Notes under the pieces: model-generated | Databases searched by the model: none | Told to the model about the DNA's origin: nothing | Seen by the model: only the letters and a program-made list of their open reading frames with translations | Origin: Amycolatopsis rubida | GTDB taxonomy: Bacteria; Actinomycetota; Actinomycetes; Mycobacteriales; Pseudonocardiaceae | Length of the DNA stretch: 64,000 nt | Direction: 5' to 3' | NCBI RefSeq assembly: GCF_900115345.1 | Contig: NZ_FOWC01000025.1 | Coordinates: 23,604-87,603, forward strand | Translations under genes and position numbers: made by a program | In this document: one piece after another, positions 9,069 through 17,888 of the stretch | Position numbering within the stretch: the stretch's first letter is position 1 | Layout: each line of letters begins with the position of its first letter

Positions 9069-9365
9069 ATGGGGCCGGTGAACGAGCAGGAATCGCCCGT
9101 CCGGCTGGCCGCCTGGGTGCACGGGCAGGTGCAGGGTGTCGGTTTTCGCTGGTGGACCCGGAGCCGGGCGCTGGAACTCGGGCTGACCGGATTCGCCAGG
9201 AATCTCCCGGACGGCCGTGTCGAGGTGGTCGCGGAGGGTAGCCGGGACAACTGTGCGCACTTGCTGGACGCGCTGCGTTCCGGAACCTCACCCGGAAGAG
9301 TGGATCAGGTAGTTGAACGCTGGACCGCCGCCAAGGGCGGGCTGAACGGGTTTGCCGAACGCTGA
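9069..9365 (+). CDS. acyP: acylphosphatase
   Basis: Acylphosphatase hydrolyses carboxyl-phosphate bonds of small acyl phosphates in the cytoplasm. The product (98 residues from ATG 9069, or 95 from GTG 9078) has the family signature HGQVQGVGFRWW with the catalytic arginine, and the second motif GFARNLPDGRVEVVAEG with the catalytic asparagine. Length is typical. Both starts are plausible. It precedes smc, a neighbourhood seen in many actinobacteria. Confidence 0.93.
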   Translation: MGPVNEQESPVRLAAWVHGQVQGVGFRWWTRSRALELGLTGFARNLPDGRVEVVAEGSRDNCAHLLDALRSGTSPGRVDQVVERWTAAKGGLNGFAER

Positions 9366-9544
9366 GGCCGCTGGGGCGGTTGCGGCTGACGGGGTGCTTG
9401 AGGTTGCCGGGGCGGCCGTTCCTGTGCTAGGCGCGCCCGGGCGGCCCGGCCTCCCGCGTCGCCGGAGAACCCCCGGGTAGCCTGTCCCGATCCGGGGGAA
9501 CCGGTAGCCATCCAGTACCCGTGGCCAAGAGGGGTCGGCAGCAC

Positions 9545-12500
9545 GTGCACCTGAAAAGCCTGACGCTCAAGGGCTTCAAGTCCTTCGCCTCGGCGACCAC
9601 GCTGCGCTTCGAACCCGGCATCACCTGCGTGGTCGGCCCGAACGGCTCCGGAAAGTCGAACGTCCTCGACGCGCTGCGCTGGGTCATGGGCACCCAGGGC
9701 GCGAAAGACCTGCGCGGCGGCAAGATGGAAGACGTCATCTTCGCCGGCACCGCGGGCCGCGCCCCGCTCGGCCGCGCCGAGGTCACGCTCACCATCGACA
9801 ACGCCGACGGCGCGCTGCCGATCGAGTACGCCGAGGTCTCCATCACCCGCCGGATGTTCCGCGACGGCGCGAGCGAGTACGAGATCAACGGCGACCGCTG
9901 CCGGCTGATGGACGTGCAGGAGCTGCTCTCGGACTCCGGCATCGGCCGCGAGATGCACGTCATCGTCGGGCAGGGCCAGCTCTCGGCGATCCTGGAGTCG
10001 AAGCCCGAGGAGCGGCGCGCGTTCATCGAGGAGGCCGCGGGCGTCCTCAAGCACCGCAAGCGCAAAGAGCAGACCCTGCGCAAGCTCACCAACATGCAGG
10101 GCAACCTCGACCGGCTCACCGACCTCACCACCGAGCTGCGCCGCCAGCTGAAACCGCTGGGCAAACAGGCCGAGATCGCCCGCAAGGCCCAGTCGGTGCA
10201 GTCCGACCTGCGCGACGCCCGGCTCCGGTTGTTCGCCGACGACCTGGTCACCCAGCGCGAGTCCATTCAGCGCGACGAGGCCGACGAGCGCACCGCCCGG
10301 CAGCGCCGCGCCGAGGTCGAGCAGGCGCTGGAAATCGTGGCCGCCGAAGAGGCCGAGCTGGAGGCTTCGCTCGCCGAGGACGCGCCGCGGCTGCAGATCG
10401 CGCAGGAGACCTGGTACAAGCTGTCCGCGCTCACCGAGCGGCTGCGCGGCACCGTGCGGCTGGCGGTCGAACGGCAGCGGCACCTTTCTTCCGACGTCTC
10501 CGCGCCGACCGGCGGTCGTGACCCGGAGGAGCTGCTCGCCGAGGCCGAACAGGCCGCGGAGCGCGAGCAGGAGCTGACCGAAGCCGTCATGGAGGCCCGC
10601 GAACTTCTCGCGGAAACCGTGCTGCGCCGGGAAGATCTCGAACAGCGGGTGCAGGCCGCGGAGCGCGCGCACTGGGCCGCGGTCCGCGCGATCGCCGATC
10701 GCCGCGAGGGCATGGCGAAGCTGACCGGTCAGGTCGAAGCGTTGCGCAGCAAGAACGGCGCGACCGCGGAGGAGGTCGACCGGCTCACTGTCGGGCTGCA
10801 GGAAGCGGCCGAGCGCGCGGAAATCGCGGTCGAGGAGCTGGAAGAAGCCAAAGCCGTTGGCGGCACGGAAGAATCCGACGACGCCGAGTTGCGGCAGCGC
10901 CACGACCGCGCGGTGGAGGCGAACAACGCCGCCAAGGCCCGCGTCGAAGAGCTGGTGAAGGCCGAGCGCGGTGCCGAGCGCGAGATCGCGTCGGAGAAGG
11001 CCCGGGTCGAGGCGTTGTCGATGGGGCTCAAGCGCAAGGACGGAGCGGGCGCGCTGCTCGGTGCGTCCGCGGAATTGCCGGGCCTGCTCGGTTCGGTCGC
11101 CGCGTTGCTGACCGTGCAACCGGGCCACGAGGTCGCGCTGGCCGCCGCGCTCGGACCGGTGGCCGACGCGGTCGCGGTGTCCGGCGGCGAGAACGCGCTG
11201 TCCGCGCTGAAGTACTTGAAGGACACCGATTCCGGCCGCGCCGGGATCGTTCCGGTCGGCGCCGGGTCCACTGTGGACACCAGCTCGTGGCCTGCGCTGC
11301 CCGAGGGCGCCCGCTGGGCCCGCGAGGTCGTCAGCGCGCCGGAGCAGCTGCGGCCCGCGGTCGAGAAGGCGCTGGACCGGCTCGCGCTGGTGCCGGACCT
11401 GGAAGGCGCACGTCGGCTCGTGGCCCAGCACCCGCAGGTGCGCGCGGTCACCGCCGAGGGCGATGTCTTCGGGGCCAACTGGATCGCGGGCGGTTCCGCC
11501 GCCCGCGAGAGCGTGATCGAGGTCCAGGCGGCGGTCGACGAGGCGCAGGAACGCTTGCGCACGGCCGAACGCGCGCTGGAGCAATACTCCGCCGAGCTGG
11601 AAGGCGCGCGCGCCGAGCAGCAGTCCCGGCGCGAAGAGGTCGGGCAGGCGAAGGACGCGCTCGGCGACGCCAAGGTGCGCAAGGCCCGTTCCTCCGAGCG
11701 GCTCAACCGGTTGCAGCAGGCGGCGCGGTCGGCGCAGGCCGAGGTCGAACGGCTGACCCAGCAGCGCGCGAAAGTCGAGCAAAGCCGCGAGCAGGCGCTG
11801 GAACAGCTGGCAGAGCTGGAAGAACGGCTCGCCGCGGTCGCCGAGCAGCCGGTCGAGGACGACCCGGACACCGCTGAGCGCGACGAAGCCGCCGAGCAGC
11901 TTGCCGTGGTACGGCAGGAAGAAGTCGAAGCGCGGCTCGCGCAGCGCACTGCCGAGGAACGCGCGCGCAGCATCGCGGGACGAGCGGAATCGTTGCGCCG
12001 CGCGGCCTACGCCGAGCAGCAGGCGCGCGAGCGCGCGGCCAAGGCCCGGGAAGCGCGAGAGCGTGGCGCGGAAATCGCGAACGCGGTCGTCAACGCCGGT
12101 GAATTCGCGCTGGAGCGGATCGAGCTGTCGGTGCAGCGCGCGGCCGCCGAGCGCGACGAAGCCCAGGCGCAGCGCCAAACCCGCGAAGCCGCGCTCACCG
12201 CGGTGCGCGCGAAGGTGCGCGAGCTGTCCGGCGAACTGGAGAAGCTGACCGACGCCGTGCACCGCGACGAGGTGCTGCGCGCCGAGCAGAAGCTGCGGCT
12301 GGAAACGCTGGAAGCCAAGATCGCCGAGGACTTCGGCATCGGGCTGGCGGACCTGGTCGAGGAGTACGGCCCGAACGTGCCGGTGCCGCCGAGCGCGGGC
12401 GAGATGGCCGAGTACGAGGCGGCCAAGGAACGCGGCGAGGACGTCACCCAGCCGCCGCCGATGCCCTACGACCGCGAAACCCAGGCCCGCCGCGCCAAGC

Positions 12501-13147
12501 GCGCGGAGAAGGACCTGACCCTGCTGGGCAAGGTGAACCCGCTGGCGCTGGAGGAATTCGCGGCGCTGGAGGAGCGGTACAAGTTCCTCTCCACCCAGCT
12601 GGAAGACCTCAAGGACACCCGCAAGGACCTTGAGGCGGTCATCAAGCAGGTCGACGAGAAGATCCTGGAGGTCTTCACCTCGGCCTACTACGACGTCGCG
12701 CGCGAGTTCGAAACGGTGTTCAGCGTGCTGTTCCCCGGCGGCGAGGGCCGGATGGTGCTCACCGAGCCGAACGACCTGCTCGCCACCGGCGTCGACGTCG
12801 AGGCGCGCCCGCCGGGCAAGAAGGTCAAGCGGCTTTCGCTGCTGTCCGGCGGCGAGAAGTCGCTGGTGGCGGTCGGCATGCTGGTGGCGATCTTCCGTGC
12901 CCGCCCATCGCCGTTCTACGTGATGGACGAGGTCGAGGCGGCGCTGGACGACACCAACATGCGCCGGCTGATCGGCCTCCTGGAGCAGCTGCGCGATTCG
13001 TCGCAGCTGATCATCATCACGCACCAGAAGCCGACGATGGAGATCGCCGACGCGCTGTACGGCGTGAGCATGCAGGGCGACGGCATCACCAAGGTGATCT
13101 CGCAGCGGCTGCGCACCGCGGAAGAGGAACCCGTCCCGGCTTCCTAG
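9545..13147 (+). CDS. smc: chromosome segregation protein SMC
   Basis: SMC is the condensin ATPase that compacts and aligns chromosome arms with ScpAB. From GTG 9545 the product is 1200 residues, starting MHLKSLTLKGFKSF, the usual actinobacterial N-terminus; an in-frame GTG at 9521 would add eight residues. It has Walker A GPNGSGKSN (31-39), long Glu/Arg/Ala coiled coils, a hinge near 505-660, the C-motif LSGGEKSL and Walker B VMDEVEAALDD. A TAGCCT -10-like element lies near 9477-9482. Confidence 0.97.
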   Translation: MHLKSLTLKGFKSFASATTLRFEPGITCVVGPNGSGKSNVLDALRWVMGTQGAKDLRGGKMEDVIFAGTAGRAPLGRAEVTLTIDNADGALPIEYAEVSITRRMFRDGASEYEINGDRCRLMDVQELLSDSGIGREMHVIVGQGQLSAILESKPEERRAFIEEAAGVLKHRKRKEQTLRKLTNMQGNLDRLTDLTTELRRQLKPLGKQAEIARKAQSVQSDLRDARLRLFADDLVTQRESIQRDEADERTARQRRAEVEQALEIVAAEEAELEASLAEDAPRLQIAQETWYKLSALTERLRGTVRLAVERQRHLSSDVSAPTGGRDPEELLAEAEQAAEREQELTEAVMEARELLAETVLRREDLEQRVQAAERAHWAAVRAIADRREGMAKLTGQVEALRSKNGATAEEVDRLTVGLQEAAERAEIAVEELEEAKAVGGTEESDDAELRQRHDRAVEANNAAKARVEELVKAERGAEREIASEKARVEALSMGLKRKDGAGALLGASAELPGLLGSVAALLTVQPGHEVALAAALGPVADAVAVSGGENALSALKYLKDTDSGRAGIVPVGAGSTVDTSSWPALPEGARWAREVVSAPEQLRPAVEKALDRLALVPDLEGARRLVAQHPQVRAVTAEGDVFGANWIAGGSAARESVIEVQAAVDEAQERLRTAERALEQYSAELEGARAEQQSRREEVGQAKDALGDAKVRKARSSERLNRLQQAARSAQAEVERLTQQRAKVEQSREQALEQLAELEERLAAVAEQPVEDDPDTAERDEAAEQLAVVRQEEVEARLAQRTAEERARSIAGRAESLRRAAYAEQQARERAAKAREARERGAEIANAVVNAGEFALERIELSVQRAAAERDEAQAQRQTREAALTAVRAKVRELSGELEKLTDAVHRDEVLRAEQKLRLETLEAKIAEDFGIGLADLVEEYGPNVPVPPSAGEMAEYEAAKERGEDVTQPPPMPYDRETQARRAKRAEKDLTLLGKVNPLALEEFAALEERYKFLSTQLEDLKDTRKDLEAVIKQVDEKILEVFTSAYYDVAREFETVFSVLFPGGEGRMVLTEPNDLLATGVDVEARPPGKKVKRLSLLSGGEKSLVAVGMLVAIFRARPSPFYVMDEVEAALDDTNMRRLIGLLEQLRDSSQLIIITHQKPTMEIADALYGVSMQGDGITKVISQRLRTAEEEPVPAS

Positions 13148-13171
13148 GCGGGTTGCGCGGGATCCGGCGAT

Positions 13172-13189
13172 CCTGCCCGAACGGGCAGG
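13172..13189. terminator. smc terminator hairpin
   Basis: CCTGCCCG and CGGGCAGG form a perfect 8-bp stem with an AA tip 25 bases after the smc stop. A second overlapping palindrome (GGGCAGGCCTGCCC) extends to 13197. There is no U-tract, as is common in high-GC actinobacteria. Confidence 0.5.
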
Positions 13190-13283
13190 CCTGCCCGGAC
13201 CGCCGTCCGACCGGCCAACTGCCGCCGGTGCCGCGCGTCTTCAGGGGTGTTGGAAGGCAACACATCCTGGAGGGAATTCGACA

Positions 13284-13832
13284 ATGCGCACCATCGTGGC
13301 CCGCACGCTGATTTCCGGTTCGCTGCTCGGCGCCGCCCTCGCGGTCGCCGCGTGCGGCGGCGGCTCGCAGACCGGGCAGGCCGCGGCCGCGCCGAGTGCG
13401 CTCTCGGCCGCGCCGACCGCTTCTTCCGTGGCCGCACCGAGTTCTTCCGCCACACCTGTGCCGTCCACGCAGGCGCAGGCGCCGACGCACGCGAGCAAGC
13501 CCAAGCCACACCCGACCCCGGCCAAGGAACAGCCCGGCGACCGCCTGCCGGGCAAAGGCGAACTCGGCAACGGCGCCGACTGCGGTCCGATCGACGGCCC
13601 CGGCGGCAAGGTCGACGTGGTGACCGAGGCGACGCCGGCCGGCACTGTGGGCTGTACCGAGGCGATCGACGTGATGTCCGGCTACCTGGCCCAGGCGCCG
13701 ACCAAGGCGCAGGGCACCGGGCGTTTCCTCGACGTCGACGGCTGGAACTGCGGATACGACGGCGGAAACGGCGGCAGCAAGCAGATTTTCTGCGGCAGCA
13801 AGGGTCTTTCGTTCCACGGCAAGGCCGGCTGA
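13284..13832 (+). CDS. lipoprotein of unknown function, paralogue A
   Basis: The 182-residue product has a signal peptide ending in a lipobox (LAVAAC, Cys24), a Ser/Thr/Pro/Ala linker to about residue 90, and a C-terminal domain of about 85 residues with cysteines in DCGPIDGP, GCTEAIDV, NCGYDG and FCGSKG. This domain is shared with the lipoprotein at 14459-14929. Four conserved cysteines suggest two disulfides. GGAGGG lies eight bases before the ATG. No named family is recognised. It presumably sits on the outer face of the membrane. Confidence 0.85.
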   Translation: MRTIVARTLISGSLLGAALAVAACGGGSQTGQAAAAPSALSAAPTASSVAAPSSSATPVPSTQAQAPTHASKPKPHPTPAKEQPGDRLPGKGELGNGADCGPIDGPGGKVDVVTEATPAGTVGCTEAIDVMSGYLAQAPTKAQGTGRFLDVDGWNCGYDGGNGGSKQIFCGSKGLSFHGKAG

Positions 13833-13993
13833 GCGCGGTCCGTTTCTCTCCGACCCCGGGTACGAACGGGTAGAAGCGGGCACCACGGCTGTCCGCTCGC
13901 GGTCTGGCGCTGGCACGGTCGATCTCGTCCGGCGGCGCGATTTCGCCGGGCGCACCTTCAAGGCAGCACTGGGAGAAAGGTTCCACAGCCATC

Positions 13994-14335
13994 ATGCCTT
14001 CACTCGTCAAGAGACTCGCGATCGGCGGCGCCGCGGCGCTTGCGCTGGCCGTCACTGTTCCGGCCGGTCAGGCGTTCGCCATCGACCGGGTCGCCTGCAA
14101 CGGGCGCACCGACTTCGTCCAGCTGCGCCTCGCGGGCGGAAACCCGTGGGACGGCAGCGATGTCGCCTGCTTCGCCAACGGTGGCGCGACGTACGTCGAT
14201 CTGGGCGGCGTCGCCCGGGTCGACTCCGGCAACAACTCGGTCACCCTGTACTGGGACGGCGGCCGGACCGACCTCGGCCACTGGCAGGGCGCCGATCTGA
14301 ACTTCGTGCACGTGCGGCAGGTCGTCATCCACTGA
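13994..14335 (+). CDS. secreted beta/gamma-crystallin-like protein
   Basis: The 113-residue precursor has a signal peptide cleaved near AFA-ID (about residue 29). The mature part of about 84 residues has the pattern CNGRTDFVQLR, DVACFANGG, GVARVDSGNNSVTLYW. This matches the Crystall_3 family that includes Streptomyces killer-toxin-like proteins, known for a beta/gamma-crystallin fold with one disulfide. A GAGAAAGG ribosome site precedes the ATG. It lies between two paralogous lipoproteins, followed by its own hairpin. Function could be antifungal, inhibitor or structural. Confidence 0.8.
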   Translation: MPSLVKRLAIGGAAALALAVTVPAGQAFAIDRVACNGRTDFVQLRLAGGNPWDGSDVACFANGGATYVDLGGVARVDSGNNSVTLYWDGGRTDLGHWQGADLNFVHVRQVVIH

Positions 14336-14350
14336 CGCATTCCCGTCGCC

Positions 14351-14378
14351 GGCCCGGTTTCCCGCGGGAAACCGGGCC
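14351..14378. terminator. perfect 28-bp palindrome terminator
   Basis: Arms of 14 bp (GGCCCGGTTTCCCG and its complement) meet without a loop, then GTTTCG. It lies 16 bases after the crystallin-like gene and before the second lipoprotein, so it probably ends the first transcript. Confidence 0.65.
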
Positions 14379-14458
14379 GTTTCGCGGTCACGCTGCCGTC
14401 GCGGGTGTCGCCGATTAGGGTGATCTCGGACGATCGGCGGCCGCGTCAGGGGAGGACC

Positions 14459-14929
14459 TTGTTCATACGCAAGATGATTGGCGCAGCGTCGATTCTCTCG
14501 TTGGGCGTGCTGGTCTCGGCTTGCGACGGGAGCACCGACACCGCCGCGGTCTCGTCCGCGCCGTCGGTCGCGCTCACTGTCACGTCCGCGCCGCCGAGCG
14601 TCCCGGGCAAGACGTCCAGCCCCGGCAAGTCCGCGAGCAGCGGCCCGGGCGACGGCGAAACGACCGGCCCGCCGGTCGGCTGCGGCCCGATCGACGCGCC
14701 GAACGGCAAGGTCGGCCTGATCGCCACCGAAACCCCAGCGGGCCGTCCTGGCTGCACCGAAGCGATCGACGTGATCACCCAGTACTTCCAGGACGCGCCG
14801 AAGAAGGCCGAGGGCACCGCACACGTGCTGAACGTGAGCGGCTGGCGGTGCATGGCCGACACCGGCGCGCAGGGCAGCGGCCGGGTCGGCTGCGACAAAG
14901 GCGGCCTGGTCTTCTACACCCAGCCATGA
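14459..14929 (+). CDS. lipoprotein of unknown function, paralogue B
   Basis: About 156 residues from TTG 14459 (GGGGAGG three bases upstream), or 151 from ATG 14474. It has a short signal peptide with lipobox LVSAC, a Ser/Pro/Gly linker, then the same domain as 13284-13832: CGPIDAPNGKV, ETPAGRPGCTEAIDVI, a VSGWRC motif and a final GCDKGG. Conserved cysteine spacing supports true paralogy. The start codon is uncertain. It converges on the symporter gene. Confidence 0.8.
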   Translation: MFIRKMIGAASILSLGVLVSACDGSTDTAAVSSAPSVALTVTSAPPSVPGKTSSPGKSASSGPGDGETTGPPVGCGPIDAPNGKVGLIATETPAGRPGCTEAIDVITQYFQDAPKKAEGTAHVLNVSGWRCMADTGAQGSGRVGCDKGGLVFYTQP

Positions 14930-14934
14930 CGACG

Positions 14935-14949
14935 TCGTGAGTGGCGATC
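14935..14949. repeat. half copy of the TCGTGAGTGGC palindrome family
   Basis: Fifteen bases are identical to the left arm of the perfect palindrome at 25856-25901, but no matching right arm follows. It sits in the 29-base gap between the converging lipoprotein and symporter genes. It is best read as a truncated relic of the dispersed element. Confidence 0.5.
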
Positions 14950-14958
14950 GACCTCCCT

Positions 14959-16524
14959 CTACGCCACCCCTTCCGCCGCTTCCTCAAGCTTCGCCACATT
15001 CGGGTCCGCGCCGCGCCGCCGCAGCGACAGCAGCCCGCCGACGATCAGCGTGATCAGCACCCCGGCGAAGGTGTACCAATACGTCGCCAGCGGCACGAGC
15101 GTCTTCGTCGCCGCGCCGAACTGGATGTGCACCTCGGTGGTCGCCTTGTCGAATTTCACGAACAGGATCAGGAACGCCATCCCGACCACCGAGCAGCCGA
15201 ACGCGATCACCGCGTCGGACTGGCGGGCCTTGCGCACCAGCAGGCCGAGGAAGAACGACCCGAGCAGCGCGCCGTAGGTGTAGCCGACGATCCCGAGTCC
15301 CTGCTGGATCACCGGGTCCTTCGAGTTGGTGAACATCGAGGCGAACACCGCGAACACGGCCGCCCAGATGAGTGTCCACATGCGACCGTGCCGGAGCAGC
15401 TTGGCGTCCTCGACCGACTTGTGCGTGAACCGCTGGTAGAGATCGGCGATCGTGGAGGTGGACAGCGCGTTGAGCGCGGACGCGAGCGCGCCCATGGTCG
15501 AGGCGAGGATGCCGGCGATCAAGAGCCCGGCGAGGCCGACCGGCAGGTCGTTGACGATGAAGTTGGAGAACACGTCGTCGCCGGACATCTTCCCGGCCGC
15601 GACCGCGGTGGCCGTGGTGCCGGTCTTGCCGCCGGTGTAGACCCACAGCATCGCGCCGACGAGCAGGAACAGCGCGAACTGGACGAACACCACGATGGAC
15701 GAGCCGATCAGCGCGCGCTGGCCGTCGCGCAGGTTCCGGCAGGACAGCAGCCGTCCGACGATCAGCTGGTCCGCGCCGTGCGAAGCCATCGACAGGAACG
15801 CGCCGCCGACCACCGCGCAGAGGAACGCGTACGGGTTGGTGAGCAGGTTCGACGCGAAGTCGGTGAGCTGGAACCGGCCCTGGCTCGAAGCGATCTGCGT
15901 CCAGCCGGAGGGCAGCTTCGTGGACAGGAAGATCACCGCGCCGATCGCGCCGAGGATGTAGAGCGACCATTGGATGACGTCGACCCAGATCACCGACTTG
16001 ATGCCGCCGACGAACGCGTAGATCACGGTGAGCGCGGTCAGCAGCACGACGATGTGCCAGTACTCGGTGTGGATGCCGTAGTGGCTGAGGATCGCCTTGA
16101 TCGGGATCGCCCCGGCGAACAGCCGCAGCCCCTCGGCGAGCAGTCGCGTCACCACGAAGGTGACCGACGCGGTGCCCTGCAGCCCGCGGCCGAAGCGGCG
16201 GCCGAGGAATTCGTACGCGCTCACGTAATTGCCGCGGAAGTAACGCGGCAGCAGCACGAACGCGGCGATCACGCGGCCGATGATGTAGCCGAAAGCCACT
16301 TCCAGGAACAGGAAGGCGCTGCCGAACACGAGCCCGGGCGTGGAGATCACGGTGAGCGTGGACGTCTCGGTGGCCACCACCGAGAGCGTGACCGCCCACC
16401 ACGGCATGCTGCGTTCGCCGACGAAGTAGTCGTTCGCGGACTTCTGTCTGCGGCCGACCAGCACGCCGATGACCGGCATCGCCGCGAGGTACACGATGAC
16501 GATCACCAGATCGACTGGATTCAT
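14959..16524 (-). CDS. sodium:solute symporter (SSS family)
   Basis: The 521-residue protein has about 13 hydrophobic segments and SSS-family features: an early GRRQKSANDYFVG loop, the first sodium-site region ATETSTLTVISTPG, and FVGGIKSVIWVDVIQ. It starts nine bases after the anmK stop, so both belong to one leftward operon. The pairing suggests uptake of a cell-wall sugar such as anhydro-MurNAc, MurNAc or a sialic-acid-like compound. The substrate is inferred from context only. Confidence 0.9.
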   Translation of the reverse strand: MNPVDLVIVIVYLAAMPVIGVLVGRRQKSANDYFVGERSMPWWAVTLSVVATETSTLTVISTPGLVFGSAFLFLEVAFGYIIGRVIAAFVLLPRYFRGNYVSAYEFLGRRFGRGLQGTASVTFVVTRLLAEGLRLFAGAIPIKAILSHYGIHTEYWHIVVLLTALTVIYAFVGGIKSVIWVDVIQWSLYILGAIGAVIFLSTKLPSGWTQIASSQGRFQLTDFASNLLTNPYAFLCAVVGGAFLSMASHGADQLIVGRLLSCRNLRDGQRALIGSSIVVFVQFALFLLVGAMLWVYTGGKTGTTATAVAAGKMSGDDVFSNFIVNDLPVGLAGLLIAGILASTMGALASALNALSTSTIADLYQRFTHKSVEDAKLLRHGRMWTLIWAAVFAVFASMFTNSKDPVIQQGLGIVGYTYGALLGSFFLGLLVRKARQSDAVIAFGCSVVGMAFLILFVKFDKATTEVHIQFGAATKTLVPLATYWYTFAGVLITLIVGGLLSLRRRGADPNVAKLEEAAEGVA

Positions 16525-16533
16525 GGGGTTCTC

Positions 16534-17748
16534 CTACCGTGATTGCCCGGATTCCGCGACCCGGAGCCGGGTCGCGGCGCCCCCCAGCGGGGCGGGGAGA
16601 TTCAGGGGAGCCGCACCCGGCGTCAGCGCGCCGAGCAGGCGGGGACCGCTCGCGCCGGTGGCCGAGGGCAGCGTCGCCGGGACGCCGCACCAGCTCAGCC
16701 AGCCGAGCAGAGCGGTCAGATAAGCCTCTTTGCCGGAGCCGGGAAGGCCGAGGTCGTCGCTGGTGCGGAGCGCGCCGCCGGGCAGAAGCCGGGCGAGCGC
16801 GGCCATCGTGGCGGGGTTCGCGCCGCCGCCGCCGGACGCGACGACGGTCGCCACGCCGTGCCGCCGGCATTCGGCGGCGACCGTCGCGGCGGTCAGTTCG
16901 GTGAGCGTGGCCAGCAGATCCTCCGGGGACAACGGCGGCAGCCCGGACAGGGCTGAGTCAAGGTATCCGCCGTGGAAGTGCTCCTTGCCAGTGGATTTCG
17001 GGGGAGCGGCAGCGAAATAGGGGTCGGCGAGCAGCCGGTCGAGCAGGTCTTCGCGGACCGAACCGGCGAGCGCGAGCCGTCCGTCGACGTCGGCGGACAG
17101 CTTGCCGTCGCTGACGTGGGCGGCGGCGAGATCGAGCAGCGCGTTGGCCGGACCGGTGTCGTAGGCGAGCACGTTGCCGGACTGCGTGACCACGGTGATG
17201 TTCGCGATACCGCCGAGGTTGAGCGCGGCCACCGGACGTCCGGTCTCCTCGGCGAGGCCGCGCAACCACATCGCGTCGAGCGTGCTGGCCAGCGGCGCGC
17301 CCTGGCCGCCCGCGGTGATGTCGCGGATGCGGAGGTCGGCGATCACCGGCACTCCGGTGCGCTCGGCGATCCACGCCGGCTGGCCGAGCTGGAGCGTGCC
17401 GAGCGCGACGCCGTTTTCGACCCAGTGGTAGACGGTCTGGCCGAGCGAGGCGATCACGTCCACCGGCCCGTACGCGGCGATCCCGAGCGCGGCCGCGTCC
17501 GCGAAGGACTGGCCGACCCGGGTGTCGAGGACGGTCAGCTGCCGCGCGCTGCTCGGCCGCGGCGGGAGGGCGTCGAGGAGGTCCGCGCGGAGGCCGGCGG
17601 GATAGGGCACGTCGAGCTCGCCGAGCGGGGTGAGGACGACGGTCCCGGCGTCCTCGCGGATTTCGGCGACCGCGACGTCGATCCCGTCCACGGACGTGCC
17701 CGACAGCAGCCCGAGGACGCGGAAACAGTGGCCGGCGGGGGTGGTCAT
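16534..17748 (-). CDS. anmK: anhydro-N-acetylmuramic acid kinase
   Basis: AnmK phosphorylates and opens 1,6-anhydro-MurNAc released from peptidoglycan to give MurNAc-6-phosphate for recycling. From ATG 17748 the product is 404 residues, slightly above the usual 370-390. It shows the ATP-site motif GLLSGTSVDGID, LNLGGIANITV, DTGPANALLD and a Gly-rich VASGGGGANP. A 40-residue upstream extension of the frame is arginine-rich and rejected. It heads an operon with the SSS symporter. Confidence 0.93.
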   Translation of the reverse strand: MTTPAGHCFRVLGLLSGTSVDGIDVAVAEIREDAGTVVLTPLGELDVPYPAGLRADLLDALPPRPSSARQLTVLDTRVGQSFADAAALGIAAYGPVDVIASLGQTVYHWVENGVALGTLQLGQPAWIAERTGVPVIADLRIRDITAGGQGAPLASTLDAMWLRGLAEETGRPVAALNLGGIANITVVTQSGNVLAYDTGPANALLDLAAAHVSDGKLSADVDGRLALAGSVREDLLDRLLADPYFAAAPPKSTGKEHFHGGYLDSALSGLPPLSPEDLLATLTELTAATVAAECRRHGVATVVASGGGGANPATMAALARLLPGGALRTSDDLGLPGSGKEAYLTALLGWLSWCGVPATLPSATGASGPRLLGALTPGAAPLNLPAPLGGAATRLRVAESGQSR

Positions 17749-17888
17749 CCGATGTGGTCTAGTCAACAGCGAAGGGGTGGCGCAAGACGCTTCGTGGAGT
17801 CTTGGCCGAATCGGAACCGTTCGCGTTACTCGTTGGCCTCGCGGTGGGGTGTCCCGTGGCTTGTGCACGCGGATGACAGGATGGTGGC

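Noticed and set aside
9305..13024. 1239-codon minus-strand frame opposite smc
   Set aside because: Antisense shadow with leucine/arginine/glycine bias; smc is unambiguous on the plus strand.
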